NCBI RefSeq assembly: GCF_030161575.1
Contig: NZ_BSUL01000001.1
Coordinates: 744,001 to 808,000 of the forward strand
Reading direction: 5' to 3'
From: Arenivirga flava
Lineage (GTDB): Bacteria; Actinomycetota; Actinomycetes; Actinomycetales; Microbacteriaceae
Length of the DNA stretch: 64,000 nucleotides
Shown: piece by piece, positions 8,091 to 18,701 of the stretch
Layout of the letters: each line of letters starts with the position of its first letter
Position numbering within the stretch: the stretch's first letter is position 1
The notes under the pieces: model-generated
What the model was told of the DNA's origin: nothing
The model's database searches: none
Seen by the model: the letters and a program-made list of their open reading frames with translations, nothing else
Program-made: the position numbers and the translations under genes

Positions 8091-8983
8091 GCCGGCTCCT
8101 CCAGGAAGCTCCCGATGGCGGCCGCCGCGATCTCCGGCGTCTCGTAGTGGATGAGGTGGCCCACCGCCGGGATCTCGACGAGCTCGCCGTGCGGCAGGCG
8201 CGACACGAGGCGGCGCTGCGCCTCGATCGGCGTGATGTCGTCCTGCTGCGCGGCGACGAGCAGGGTGGGCATCGGGATGCGCTCGGCGACCGCGCTGACG
8301 TCCCGAGAGACGGATGCGCGGAACGCCTCGAGCACGACCCGCCGGTCCGCGAACGCACCGAAGTACCGGTCGTGCTCCTCGTGGATCCAGCGGCGCAGAC
8401 GCGGCTCGCGGGTCTTGGCCATCGTGACGCTCATGATGCGCGTGACGAAGCGGGCGCGCAGCACCGCGAAGCCGGCGCGCTCGGGCAGCGCCGCACCGAC
8501 GCGGTAGAACAGCACCGCCAGCCGGGTCAGGATGCCGCGCGGGCCCGACAGCGCCGGTGCGCCGATCGGGTTCACGAGCACGGCCCTCGGGGTCTCCAGG
8601 CCGTTCGCGAGCGCGTGCGCGACGACGATCGAGCCGAAGGAGTGGCCGAGCAGGAACGCCGAGCCGCGCAGCTCGAGGGCGTCGAGCAGCTCGCCCAGCC
8701 AGCCGCCGTAGCCGGCGACGTCGTGCCCGCGACCGTCGGTGAACGGCGTGGACGCGCCGAACCCGGGGAGGTCGGGCGAGATGATCCGCAGCCCGTGCAG
8801 GTTCGCCACGACCGGTTCCAGCCCGTGATGGTCGCCGCGGAAGCCGTGCACGAGCACGATGGTGCGCGTCGCCGCGGGGTCGCCGTACTCCCAGTAGGCG
8901 GTCCGGGAACCGCCGATCGCGAGCTCCCCGCGCCGCTGCGGCACGGCGTCGAGCTGGGCGGCGTACGGGGAGGGGGCGGGCAT
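8087..8983 (-). CDS. Alpha/beta hydrolase
   Basis: A 298-residue alpha/beta-hydrolase fold enzyme. The oxyanion HG is at 46-47 (LVHGFRG), the nucleophile elbow GHSFGS places Ser115, and a C-terminal AVGHLIHYE block near 275 supplies the catalytic His. There is no signal peptide. The substrate is unknown; esterases, lyases and haloperoxidase-like enzymes all share this fold. It overlaps the downstream glycosyltransferase by 4 bases. TACACT lies 6 bases before the ATG, so the two-gene operon may start with a leaderless message. Confidence 0.92.
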   Translation of the reverse strand: MPAPSPYAAQLDAVPQRRGELAIGGSRTAYWEYGDPAATRTIVLVHGFRGDHHGLEPVVANLHGLRIISPDLPGFGASTPFTDGRGHDVAGYGGWLGELLDALELRGSAFLLGHSFGSIVVAHALANGLETPRAVLVNPIGAPALSGPRGILTRLAVLFYRVGAALPERAGFAVLRARFVTRIMSVTMAKTREPRLRRWIHEEHDRYFGAFADRRVVLEAFRASVSRDVSAVAERIPMPTLLVAAQQDDITPIEAQRRLVSRLPHGELVEIPAVGHLIHYETPEIAAAAIGSFLEEPA

Positions 8984-8989
8984 CCGTCG

Positions 8990-8995
8990 AGTGTA
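8990..8995 (-). promoter_or_regulatory. Leaderless -10 element (TACACT) for the hydrolase/glycosyltransferase pair
   Basis: TACACT lies 6 bases before the ATG of the alpha/beta hydrolase, without a ribosome-binding site. Confidence 0.45.
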
Positions 8996-9050
8996 GCGAC
9001 GGCTCCCTGCGCGCCCGGGCGTGGCGCGGCGGGGCGTCGGTGGCGCTGGC

Positions 9051-9056
9051 TAGCCT
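9051..9056 (+). promoter_or_regulatory. Leaderless -10 element (TAGCCT) for the exonuclease
   Basis: TAGCCT lies 7 bases before the ATG at 9064. A short GAAGGG between them is too close to the start to be a normal ribosome-binding site. Confidence 0.4.
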
Positions 9057-9063
9057 GAAGGGC

Positions 9064-9801
9064 ATGAGCAGCTGGCACGATTCCGTCGCGGTGTTCGATC
9101 TCGAGACCACCGGCATCGACGTCACCAGCGCGCGCGTCGTCACCGCGTTCGTCGGGGTGCTCGACGCCGACGGCCGGGTGCTGGAGTCCCGCACCTGGCT
9201 GGCCGACCCGGGCGTCGAGATCCCGGCCGGTGCGGCGGCGGTGCACGGCATCACGACCGAGCGAGCGCGAGCGGAGGGGCGGCCGGCCCGAGCCGTCGTC
9301 GGCGAGATCGTCGCGGCGCTGCAGGAGGTGCTCGATCGCGGGCTGCCGCTGGTCGTCTACAACGCGCCGTACGACCTCACACTGCTGCACCACGAGACCG
9401 CCCGGCACGATCTCGCCGCGCTCGCGGTGCCCGAGGCGGTGGTCGACCCGCTCGTCATCGACAAGGCGGTCGACCGCTATCGCAAGGGCAAGCGCACCCT
9501 GACCGCCGCCGCCGAGGTGTACGGCGTGCCGCTCGAGGGCGCGCACGATGCGGGCGCGGACGCGGTCGCCGCCGGGCGCGTGGCCCAGGCGCTGGCGCAG
9601 CGCTACCCCGAGCAGCTGGCCCTCCCGCTGGCCGAGCTGCACCGCGCCCAGCGCTCCTGGTGCGACGAGGCCAACGACAGCTACGAGCGCTTCCGCCGTC
9701 GCAACGATCCGTCGTTCGTCGTCGAGCGCGGCTGGCCGCTGCGGGGCGAGCGCGTGCCGCACCTCGACCTTCCGCCGGCCGCCGCCGACGCGCTGTTCTG
9801 A
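9064..9801 (+). CDS. DnaQ-like 3'-5' exonuclease domain protein (DEDDh family)
   Basis: A 245-residue protein with an RNase T/DnaQ exonuclease domain. The metal-binding residues are visible: FDLETTG (Asp12, Glu14), NAPYDLTLL (Asp104) and HDAGADA (His161, Asp166). It probably trims DNA or RNA 3' ends; it could be a polymerase III epsilon-like proofreader or a stand-alone repair exonuclease, which sequence does not separate. The C-terminal ~70 residues, after the catalytic domain, are Arg/Glu-rich and resemble no domain I know. The ATG at 9064 is preferred over an upstream GTG because residues 1-8 lead directly into the first strand. Confidence 0.92.
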   Translation: MSSWHDSVAVFDLETTGIDVTSARVVTAFVGVLDADGRVLESRTWLADPGVEIPAGAAAVHGITTERARAEGRPARAVVGEIVAALQEVLDRGLPLVVYNAPYDLTLLHHETARHDLAALAVPEAVVDPLVIDKAVDRYRKGKRTLTAAAEVYGVPLEGAHDAGADAVAAGRVAQALAQRYPEQLALPLAELHRAQRSWCDEANDSYERFRRRNDPSFVVERGWPLRGERVPHLDLPPAAADALF

Positions 9802-9883
9802 GTTCCCGGCTGCGCCGCCGCCCGGCGGTGCACGCGCCTTCCGCTGGTCGGCGCAGCGCAGGGAGCTCATCCGCCCGGACATG

Positions 9884-9920
9884 CGGAAGGGCGACCCGCT
9901 TCCGCGAGTCGCCCTTCCGT
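9884..9920. terminator. Hairpin terminator between the exonuclease and rpmE2
   Basis: A perfect 12-bp inverted repeat (9884-9895 / 9909-9920) with a 13-base loop lies just downstream of minus-strand rpmE2. It can also stop the converging exonuclease transcript. There is no T-tract. Confidence 0.7.
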
Positions 9921-9933
9921 CTGGAGCCTGTGG

Positions 9934-10182
9934 TCAGGCGCCGAAGCCCTTGAAGCGCTTGTTGAACTTCTCGACGCGGCCGGCCGAGTCCATGATGCGC
10001 TGCTTGCCCGTGTAGAACGGGTGCGAGGCGGCCGAGATCTCGACGTCGACGACCGGGTAGGTCTCGCCCTCGAACTCGGTGGTCTTCTCGCTGGTGAGGG
10101 TCGAGCGCGTGAGGAACTTCTCCCCGGAGGCGAGGTCGTTGAACACGACGTAGTTGTAGTCGGGGTGGATGTCGGTCTTCAT
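9934..10182 (-). CDS. rpmE2: 50S ribosomal protein L31 type B (zinc-independent)
   Basis: An 82-residue ribosomal L31 of the C-minus type. It begins [10 protein letters not shown] and ends in [10 protein letters not shown]. It lacks the four zinc-binding cysteines of the C-plus form and carries the longer mid-region typical of type B. In many bacteria this paralogue replaces zinc-binding L31 when zinc is scarce, under Zur control; I did not identify a Zur box here. The ATG at 10182 follows GAGGA. The gene is monocistronic, with a hairpin downstream. Confidence 0.95.
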   Translation of the reverse strand: MKTDIHPDYNYVVFNDLASGEKFLTRSTLTSEKTTEFEGETYPVVDVEISAASHPFYTGKQRIMDSAGRVEKFNKRFKGFGA

Positions 10183-10318
10183 GACGGTGTTCCTCAGGTG
10201 GTGGCTCCGGCAGCGGATGCGGCCGGGGTGAATGGAAGTCTGCAGCGCGTGCGCCAAACGACGAGCATAGCAGAGCGGATGCGCGCACGCCGGTCGGAAT
10301 CGGCTCCGCGCGTCGCGC

Positions 10319-11107
<789 letters not shown>

Positions 11108-11113
11108 GCGTCC

Positions 11114-11119
11114 AGCCTA
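11114..11119 (-). promoter_or_regulatory. Leaderless -10 element (TAGGCT) for the ABC ATPase
   Basis: TAGGCT lies 6 bases before the ATG at 11107. No ribosome-binding site is visible. Confidence 0.5.
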
Positions 11120-11160
11120 GCGGCGCAGGCTCCTGCGGCCGCCGCCGCCGCGCCCGGCGG

Positions 11161-12345
11161 TCAGCCGAGCAGGGAGCGGTAGATGGCCTCGGTGCGCTCG
11201 GCGATGCGGGCCCAGCCGAACTCGGCCTCCGCCCGCTCCCGACCGGCGCGGCCCCAGGCCGCGGCGCGGTCCGGATCCGAGACGACCTCGGTGAGCGCGG
11301 CGGCGAGGTCCGCCACGAAGCGCTCCGGGTCGACGGGCGTGCCGGTCCCGTCCTGCACCTGCTCGATCGGCACGAGCCGGCCCGTCACGCCGTCCGCGAC
11401 GACCTCGGGGATGCCGCCGGTCGCCGTACCCACGACGGGAGCGCCGCAGGCCATGGCCTCGAGGTTCACGATGCCGAGGGGTTCGTACACGGACGGGCAG
11501 ACGAAGGTCGTGGCGGCGGTCAGCAGGGCCGACAGCTCGTGGCGGGCGAGCATCCGGTCGATCCACACGACGCCGCTGCGCTCCTGCTGCAGGGCGGCGA
11601 CGCCGCCGCGCACCTCCTCGAGGATCTCGGCGGTGTCCGGGGCGCCGGCGCAGAGCACGAGCTGCACGTCGGCAGGCAGCTGCCGGGCGGCGCGCAGCAG
11701 GTACGGCAGGCCCTTCTGACGGGTGATCCGGCCGACGAAGACGACGCTCGGGCGGGTGGGGTCGAGCCCCAGCGAGCGGACGAGGTCGTCGTCGTGCACC
11801 GGGCGCCAGGCGTCCAGGTCGATGCCGTTGTGCACCGTGTGCACCCGTTCCGGGTCGAGGGCGGGGTAGCTGCGCAGGATGTCGCGTCGCATGCCGTCGC
11901 TCACCGCGATCACCGCGTCCGCCGCCTCGAAGGCGCTCCGCTCGATCCAGCTCGAGAGGCGGTACCCGCCGCCGAGCTGCTCGGCCTTCCAGGGCCGCAG
12001 CGGCTCGAGGCTGTGCGCGGTGACGACGTGGGGCACGCCGTGCAGCATCGAGGCGAGGTGCCCGGCGTGGTTGGCGTACCAGGTGTGCGAGTGCACCAGG
12101 TCGGCGCCGGCGACGTCCTGGGCGATCCGCAGATCGACGCCGAGCGTGCCGATGGCCGGGTTGGCGCCGTCGAGTTCGGCGGGCACGGTGTAGCTGTGCA
12201 CCCCCGGCTCGTCGCGCGGAGCGCCGAAGGCGCGCACCGTCACGTCGACGCTGCCGCGCAGCGCCTTGACGAGCTCGGCGACGTGCACCCCGGCTCCTCC
12301 GTAGATCTCCGGCGGGTACTCACGGCTGATGACATCGACGCGCAT
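11161..12345 (-). CDS. glgM: Actinobacterial GT4 glycogen/maltose-1-phosphate synthase
   Basis: A 394-residue GT-B glycosyltransferase beginning with [13 protein letters not shown], the acceptor-side glycine loop of actinobacterial GlgA/GlgM. The retaining GT4 signature [11 protein letters not shown] is near residue 285. Annotated homologues are called glycogen synthase; mycobacterial GlgM condenses ADP-glucose with glucose-1-phosphate to maltose-1-phosphate for the GlgE pathway. The divergent glgC next door makes the ADP-glucose donor, the same arrangement as in mycobacteria, which supports the GlgM reading, although substrate specificity is inferred. TAGCGT lies 6 bases before the ATG. Confidence 0.92.
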   Translation of the reverse strand: MRVDVISREYPPEIYGGAGVHVAELVKALRGSVDVTVRAFGAPRDEPGVHSYTVPAELDGANPAIGTLGVDLRIAQDVAGADLVHSHTWYANHAGHLASMLHGVPHVVTAHSLEPLRPWKAEQLGGGYRLSSWIERSAFEAADAVIAVSDGMRRDILRSYPALDPERVHTVHNGIDLDAWRPVHDDDLVRSLGLDPTRPSVVFVGRITRQKGLPYLLRAARQLPADVQLVLCAGAPDTAEILEEVRGGVAALQQERSGVVWIDRMLARHELSALLTAATTFVCPSVYEPLGIVNLEAMACGAPVVGTATGGIPEVVADGVTGRLVPIEQVQDGTGTPVDPERFVADLAAALTEVVSDPDRAAAWGRAGRERAEAEFGWARIAERTEAIYRSLLG

Positions 12346-12351
12346 GGCGCC

Positions 12352-12357
12352 ACGCTA
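12352..12357 (-). promoter_or_regulatory. Leaderless -10 element (TAGCGT) for glgM
   Basis: TAGCGT lies 6 bases before the glgM ATG in the roughly 100-bp divergent glgM-glgC intergenic region. Confidence 0.4.
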
Positions 12358-12433
12358 CTGCAGCGCGCCGCGTGGGAACCGGCACGCCGGCTGAGAGTGG
12401 AGCGGATGCTTCCGGTGCCCAGTTCCGTACCCC

Positions 12434-12439
12434 TACGCT
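12434..12439 (+). promoter_or_regulatory. Leaderless -10 element (TACGCT) for glgC
   Basis: TACGCT lies 7 bases before the glgC ATG at 12447. Both divergent promoters therefore sit directly on their start codons. Confidence 0.4.
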
Positions 12440-12446
12440 GAGCAGC

Positions 12447-13688
12447 ATGGCTGCAGCGAAGAAGATTTTCGGCATCGTCCTGGCCGGTGGCGAGGGCAAG
12501 CGGCTCATGCCGCTGACGGAGGACCGCGCCAAGCCGGCGGTGCCGTTCGGCGGAGGTTACCGGCTCATCGACTTCGCCCTGTCGAATCTCGTGAACTCCG
12601 GGCTCACCCAGCTCGTGGTGCTGACCCAGTACAAGTCGCACAGCCTCGACCGCCACGTCTCGCAGACCTGGCGCCTCGACAACATGCTCGGCTCCTACAT
12701 CGCCTCGGTGCCCGCGCAGCAGCGGCTCGGCAAGCGCTGGTTCTCCGGCTCGGCCGACGCCATCCTGCAGAGCCTCAACCTGCTGCGCGACGAGCAGCCC
12801 GACATCGTCGTCGTGGTCGGCGCCGACCACGTGTACCGCATGGACTTCAGCCAGATGATCGAAGCGCACGAGGCCTCCGGCGCCGGTGTGACGGTCGCGG
12901 CCATCCGCCAGCCCATCGGTCTCGCCGACCAGTTCGGGGTCATCGACACCGACCCCGAGCGCCCGGACCGCATCAAGGCCTTCCTCGAGAAGCCGAAGAA
13001 CCCGGTCGGTCTCGCGGACTCCCCCGGCGAGGTCCTGGCCTCGATGGGCAACTACGTCTTCGACGCCAAGGTGCTCATGGACGCCGTGCAGCGCGACGGC
13101 GACGACCCGACCAGCGTGCACGACATGGGCGGCAGCATCGTGCCCTGGTTCGTCGATCGCGATCAGGCCGCCGTGTACGACCTCAACCGCAACGAGGTGC
13201 CGGGCGCCACCGAGCGCGACCGGTACTACTGGCGCGACGTGGGCACCATCGACTCGTTCTTCGACGCCCACCAGGACCTCGTCGCCGCACTGCCGATCTT
13301 CAACCTCTACAACGAGGACTGGCCGATCTTCACGCAGCAGCGCAACTCGCCGCCGGCGAAGTTCGTGCGCGACGCCGACGGAGGCATCGGCACGGCCATC
13401 GACTCGATCGTGAGCCTCGGCTGCATCATCGCGGGAGCGCACCTCGAGCGCAGCGTGCTGAGCCCGTGGGTCTCCGTCGACTCGGGCGCCAAGGTGGTCG
13501 ACTCCATCGTCTTCGAGCGCGCGTCGATCGGAGCTGGAGCGGTGGTGCGCCGCGCCATCCTCGACAAGAACGTCGTCGTGGCGCCCGGTGCTACCGTGGG
13601 CGTCGATCACGCGGCCGACCGTGCGCGCGGCTTCACCGTGACCGACTCCGGCATCACGGTGGTCGGCAAGGACGCTCGCGTCGACTGA
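12447..13688 (+). CDS. glgC: Glucose-1-phosphate adenylyltransferase (ADP-glucose pyrophosphorylase)
   Basis: A 413-residue enzyme that makes ADP-glucose from ATP and glucose-1-phosphate, the donor for glycogen and maltosyl-phosphate synthesis. The nucleotide-binding [11 protein letters not shown] begins near residue 14, followed by the [10 protein letters not shown] substrate loop. The C-terminal ~120 residues form the left-handed beta-helix with hexapeptide repeats seen from about residue 300. Length matches actinobacterial GlgC. It is divergent from glgM and upstream of serB by 53 bases. Confidence 0.96.
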   Translation: MAAAKKIFGIVLAGGEGKRLMPLTEDRAKPAVPFGGGYRLIDFALSNLVNSGLTQLVVLTQYKSHSLDRHVSQTWRLDNMLGSYIASVPAQQRLGKRWFSGSADAILQSLNLLRDEQPDIVVVVGADHVYRMDFSQMIEAHEASGAGVTVAAIRQPIGLADQFGVIDTDPERPDRIKAFLEKPKNPVGLADSPGEVLASMGNYVFDAKVLMDAVQRDGDDPTSVHDMGGSIVPWFVDRDQAAVYDLNRNEVPGATERDRYYWRDVGTIDSFFDAHQDLVAALPIFNLYNEDWPIFTQQRNSPPAKFVRDADGGIGTAIDSIVSLGCIIAGAHLERSVLSPWVSVDSGAKVVDSIVFERASIGAGAVVRRAILDKNVVVAPGATVGVDHAADRARGFTVTDSGITVVGKDARVD

Positions 13689-13741
13689 ACGCCGGAGGGC
13701 TGCGCCCTCCTCCCTCCGCACTCGAAGGCACTCCGCGCACC

Positions 13742-14380
13742 ATGACCTCCCTCCTCGTCGTGCTCGACGTCGACTCCACGCTCATCGACGAGGAGGTCAT
13801 CGAGCTCATCGCCGCCGAGGCCGGTCGCGAGGCCGAGGTGACCGAGGTCACGGAGCGCGCCATGCGCGGCGAGATCGACTTCGCCGACAGCCTGCGGCAC
13901 CGCGTGCGGGCGCTCGCCGGGCTCGAGGTCGCGGCGATCGGACGGGCGGCCGCCCGCGTGCATCCCACGAACGGAGCGGATGCGCTGATCGCCGGCGTGC
14001 ACGCGGCCGGCGGCGCCGTCTGCGCCGTATCCGGCGGCTTCCACGAGATCCTCGACGGACTGGCGCCGCGGCTCGGCCTCGACCGCTGGCGGGCGAACCG
14101 CTTCGCAGCGGTCGACGGCCGGCTCACCGGGGAGGTCGACGGCCCGATCATCGACGCCGCGGCCAAGGCCGTGGCACTGCGCGGGTGGGCCGACGAGCTC
14201 GGCGTGCCGATGCGGCGCACGGTCGCGATCGGCGACGGCGCGAACGACCTCGGCATGATGGGCGTCGCGGGACTGGGCATCGCGTTCGACGCCAAGCCGA
14301 AGGTGCGCGCCGAGGCCGACCTCGTGATCGACCGGCGCGACCTCTCGCAGGTGCTGCCGCTGCTCGGCCTGCGCGGCTGA
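13742..14380 (+). CDS. serB: Phosphoserine phosphatase (HAD family)
   Basis: A 212-residue HAD hydrolase catalysing the last step of serine synthesis. Motif I DVDST has the nucleophile Asp9 and acid Asp11; SGG (97-99), Lys142 and GDGANDL (164-170) supply motifs II-IV. The GxxFHEIL block after SGG matches SerB. It is short because it lacks the N-terminal ACT domains that some actinobacterial SerB proteins carry. ATG at 13742. It probably follows glgC on the same transcript. Another small-molecule HAD phosphatase cannot be fully excluded. Confidence 0.9.
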   Translation: MTSLLVVLDVDSTLIDEEVIELIAAEAGREAEVTEVTERAMRGEIDFADSLRHRVRALAGLEVAAIGRAAARVHPTNGADALIAGVHAAGGAVCAVSGGFHEILDGLAPRLGLDRWRANRFAAVDGRLTGEVDGPIIDAAAKAVALRGWADELGVPMRRTVAIGDGANDLGMMGVAGLGIAFDAKPKVRAEADLVIDRRDLSQVLPLLGLRG

Positions 14381-14392
14381 GCAGCGCGCGGC

Positions 14393-14710
14393 TCAGCGCT
14401 TGAGGGCCTTCACGACCTTGGCGAGGGCGTGCCCGCCCACGCAGATCACGGGGATCGAGACGGCCAGCAGCGCGATGAGGTTCGGGCGGAACTTGAGCCC
14501 GTCGGCGCCGCCGACGTAGGCGCCGAGCGGCACGGACCAGCCGCCGCCGCCGCTGCCGGTGCCGTTCTCGTCGCCGCCCTCGCCGAAGCCGAAGCCGACC
14601 GCGGCGACGGGCACGATCTCCACGCCGTCGACGGTGCGGGCCTCGCCGTAGGCGGTCTTGACGCCCCAGTTCGGGACGTTCGCGGCCAGGGACTCGTTCG
14701 TGTTCGCCAT
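14393..14710 (-). CDS. GerW/YtfJ-family protein (sporulation-protein family)
   Basis: A 105-residue protein related to the GerW (YtfJ) family. The core reads YGEARTVDGVEIVPVAAVGF, followed by a glycine-rich GFGEGGDE linker and GGGWSVPLGAY, then a C-terminal membrane segment (about 79-97) and a basic tail. In Bacillus the family member is a spore protein, but homologues are widespread in non-sporulating actinobacteria and their function is unknown. ATG at 14710; TAGCGT is 7 bases upstream. It converges with serB. Confidence 0.82.
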   Translation of the reverse strand: MANTNESLAANVPNWGVKTAYGEARTVDGVEIVPVAAVGFGFGEGGDENGTGSGGGGWSVPLGAYVGGADGLKFRPNLIALLAVSIPVICVGGHALAKVVKALKR

Positions 14711-14717
14711 AGCGACG

Positions 14718-14723
14718 ACGCTA
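14718..14723 (-). promoter_or_regulatory. Leaderless -10 element (TAGCGT) for the GerW-family gene
   Basis: TAGCGT lies 7 bases before the ATG at 14710, with no ribosome-binding site. Confidence 0.4.
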
Positions 14724-14750
14724 TCGGCGGGAGCGGGTCGACCGGAAGCG

Positions 14751-15460
14751 TTAGTGGCCCATCCCCAGGCCGCCGTCGACCGGGATGACCGCACCGGAGA
14801 TGTAACCGGCCTCGTCCGAGGCGACCCAGCGGATGACGTCGGCGACCTCCGAGGCGGAGGCGTAGCGCGCCGCGGGGATCGCTGCGAGGTACTGGGCCTT
14901 CTGCTCAGCGGGCAGCGAGGCGGTCATCTCGGTCTCGATGAAGCCCGGGGCGACGACGTTCGCCGTGATGCCTCGGCCGCCCAGCTCGCGGGTGAGCGAG
15001 CGGGCGAAGCCGACGAGGCCGGCCTTCGACGAGGAGTAGTTGGTCTGCCCCGCGGAGCCGTAGAGCCCGACGACGCTGGAGACGAGGACGACGCGTCCAA
15101 AGCGCGCCTTGAGCATGCCCTTCGACGCCCGCTTGACGACACGGAACGCACCGGTGAGGTTCGTGTCGACGACCGAGGTGAAGTCCTCCTCGCTCATGCG
15201 CATGAGCAGTGTGTCCTTCGTGATGCCCGCGTTGGCGACGACGACCTCGACCGGGCCGAGCTCCGCCTCCACCTGCGTGAAGGCCGCGTCGATCGAGGCT
15301 GCGTCGGTGATGTCGGCGCGCACCGTGAGCGAGCCCTCCGGGCCCTCGCCGCTGCGTGCCGTGACCGCGACGCGATGCCCCTGCGCCAGGAACGACTCGG
15401 CGATCGCGAAGCCGATGCCGCGGTTGCCGCCGGTGACGAGGACGGTACGGGGGTGCTCAT
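14751..15460 (-). CDS. fabG: 3-oxoacyl-ACP reductase FabG (SDR), reading frame broken by an apparent 1-base deletion
   Basis: A short-chain dehydrogenase/reductase expected to reduce 3-oxoacyl-ACP with NADPH in fatty-acid elongation. The cofactor loop TGGNRGIG, NAG motif (VVANAGITKD), catalytic Ser in VSSVVGLYG and the YSSSK Tyr/Lys pair are present, ending in VIPVDGGLGMGH. The natural start (ATG at 15458-15460, Met-Ser-Thr-Pro, with GAGAGG upstream) is out of frame with this body by one base. The G-run at 15449-15453 has 5 bases, and a sixth gives exactly 236 residues. The in-frame GTG codons upstream lie at or above a TAGAGT -10 at 15514-15519, so they are unlikely starts. I read it as an intact gene with a base-call error. 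Confidence 0.85.
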
Positions 15461-15513
15461 GCTGCGGGCCTCTCTTCGAACGCGGTCGCCCGCCGCCGAG
15501 CGGGCCGCGCACC

Positions 15514-15519
15514 ACTCTA
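15514..15519 (-). promoter_or_regulatory. Candidate -10 element (TAGAGT) for fabG
   Basis: TAGAGT lies about 54 bases before the expected fabG ATG at 15460, leaving room for a short leader and its GAGAGG ribosome-binding site. No -35 is claimed. Confidence 0.3.
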
Positions 15520-15585
15520 TCCAGCAGGAGAGGCGTACCCTGGGATGCACGGCCGAACGCCGCGCCACTCCCCGGATCGAGCCCC

Positions 15586-15858
15586 ATGTCCAAGCATCAC
15601 GCCATCACGAGACTGCCGTCGTCGCCCACCGACGACCGCCGTCTGCGCATGATCAAGTACTGCGTCGCCATGGGCGCTCGCATGATCTGCATCTTCGCCT
15701 GCTTCTTCGTGACCGGCTGGTGGCTGCTGGTGCCGGCCATCGGCGCGGTCGTGCTGCCCTACGTCGCGGTCGTGATCGCCACGACCAGCGTGCGCAGCGG
15801 CGTGAGCGTGGAACGGCCCTCGGCCATCCAGGTCTACCGCCCGGAGGGCCCGCGGTGA
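15586..15858 (+). CDS. DUF3099 domain-containing membrane protein
   Basis: A 90-residue protein of the actinobacterial DUF3099 family with unknown function. Two adjacent membrane segments (about 30-47 and 49-66) follow a polar N-terminus containing the RRLRMIKY stretch. The ATG at 15586 is the natural start. The next gene starts GTG inside this gene's stop codon (GTGA overlap), and SURF1 follows, so the three form one operon divergent from fabG. Confidence 0.85.
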   Translation: MSKHHAITRLPSSPTDDRRLRMIKYCVAMGARMICIFACFFVTGWWLLVPAIGAVVLPYVAVVIATTSVRSGVSVERPSAIQVYRPEGPR

Positions 15859-16103
15859 TCGGTTTCGGAGCGAACCCGTCCGGCCCGCAGTGCTCGCGCG
15901 CGGGCTGCCGCGAGGAGGCGGCGTGGGCGGTCAACTGGCGCAATCCGCGCATCCACGACGCCGACCGGGTGAAGGTCTGGCTCGCCTGCGACGAGCACCG
16001 CGACCACCTCTACGACTTCGTCGAGACGCGGGGCTTCCCCGTCGCGATCACGCCCTTCGGGGTCGTGCTCGAGCGCCTGCCGGATGCGGAGGCGGCCGAG
16101 TGA
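15855..16103 (+). CDS. Small conserved Cys/His-containing protein, function unknown
   Basis: An 82-residue soluble protein starting at GTG 15855, overlapping the DUF3099 stop by 4 bases and overlapped by the SURF1 start by 4 bases. The Cys-rich start (CSRAGC at about 13-18) and WLACDEHRDHL (about 42-52) could bind a metal, for example zinc. I do not recognise a named domain. Its fixed place between DUF3099 and SURF1 hints at a role near the membrane or cytochrome oxidase assembly, but that is only context. Confidence 0.8.
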   Translation: MIGFGANPSGPQCSRAGCREEAAWAVNWRNPRIHDADRVKVWLACDEHRDHLYDFVETRGFPVAITPFGVVLERLPDAEAAE

Positions 16104-16948
16104 CCGTCTGGCAGCTCGCCCGCTCGCGGCAGTGGCTCGGCTGGCTCGGTCTCACCGTGCTCGTCGCGATCGTCTGCTGCGCGCTCGGCACCTGGCAGTT
16201 CGCCCGCCGCGCCGAGGCGCAGGCGGAGATCGCCAAGGTCGAGGCCAACTACGACCGCGAGCCCGTGCCGCTGTCGCAGGAGCTGGCCGCCGTCGACGCA
16301 TGGGACGAGCAGCAGGAGTGGACCCCCGTCATCGCCGAGGGCGAGTACCTCGTCGAGGACGAGATGCTCGTGCGCAACCGCCCCCGTGCGGGCCGGGTGG
16401 GCTTCGAGGTGCTCACGCCGCTGCGCCTGCAGGACGGTTCGGTGTTCATCGTCAACCGCGGCTGGGTCCCGTCCGCCGGGCTGAACGCGGCCGCGGAGGT
16501 GCCGGCGCCCCCGGCGGGCGAGGTCGCCGTCGTGGCCCGTCTGAAGCCGTCCGAGCCGCAGATCGCCGGGCGCACCGATCCGGAGGGCACCAACCAGATC
16601 GCGACCATCCGCCTCGACGGCATCGCCGACCGCCTCGGCGGCGACGTGCACACGGGTGCCTACGGCCAGGTGGTGGCCGAACGGCCCGCACCGGCCGAGA
16701 CCGCCGAGCTCGCCGCCCGGCCCGTGCTCGACGAGGGTCCGCACCTGTCGTACGCCCTGCAGTGGTTCGTGTTCGCGACGCTCGCCTTCATCGGCTACGG
16801 CTACCTGCTGCGGCAGGAATGGCGTCGTGTGAACGCCGACGATCCCGACGAGCGGATGCGCGCGGAGGCCCGTCGCCGCAAGGCGGCGTCGCGCCGGCCC
16901 AGCGACGCCGAGTCGGAGGACGCGCTGCTGGACGCGGTCGGACGCTGA
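16100..16948 (+). CDS. SURF1 family cytochrome oxidase assembly protein
   Basis: A 282-residue membrane protein of the SURF1 family, which helps insert haem A into cytochrome c oxidase. One N-terminal membrane segment (about 13-31) ends in the family's LGTWQFARR; NRGWVP lies in the extracytoplasmic domain, and a C-terminal segment follows YALQWFVFA. A basic, acidic-ended tail of about 50 residues extends into the cytoplasm. The GTG start overlaps the previous stop (GTGA). ctaA and ctaB for haem A synthesis lie 6-8 kb away. Confidence 0.93.
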   Translation: MTVWQLARSRQWLGWLGLTVLVAIVCCALGTWQFARRAEAQAEIAKVEANYDREPVPLSQELAAVDAWDEQQEWTPVIAEGEYLVEDEMLVRNRPRAGRVGFEVLTPLRLQDGSVFIVNRGWVPSAGLNAAAEVPAPPAGEVAVVARLKPSEPQIAGRTDPEGTNQIATIRLDGIADRLGGDVHTGAYGQVVAERPAPAETAELAARPVLDEGPHLSYALQWFVFATLAFIGYGYLLRQEWRRVNADDPDERMRAEARRRKAASRRPSDAESEDALLDAVGR

Positions 16949-16964
16949 CGGGCGCCGCGAGCGC

Positions 16965-18563
<1,599 letters not shown>

Positions 18564-18657
18564 AGTGCATCCAGTTCTGCGGCGGCCTCGTGGGCGCCGC
18601 GTCGAGGGGGTGGGGGTGAGGAGCCAGTCTACGTCGCGGGGTCTTGCCGGCGCGCAG

Positions 18658-18701
18658 CACCGCCCGCCGCGGGCGGGGCCTGCGACGGGCGGTGGGCGGT
18701 G
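18658..18701. terminator. Possible hairpin at the end of the suf operon
   Basis: CACCGCCC (18658-18665) pairs with GGGCGGTG (18694-18701) immediately after the sufT stop codon. The surrounding GC repeats allow alternative folds, so this is weak. Confidence 0.35.

Noticed and set aside
15461..15593. N-terminal extension of fabG to an ATG at 15593
   Set aside because: Overlaps the divergent DUF3099 start, would lie above the likely fabG promoter, and the extension has no SDR-like sequence.
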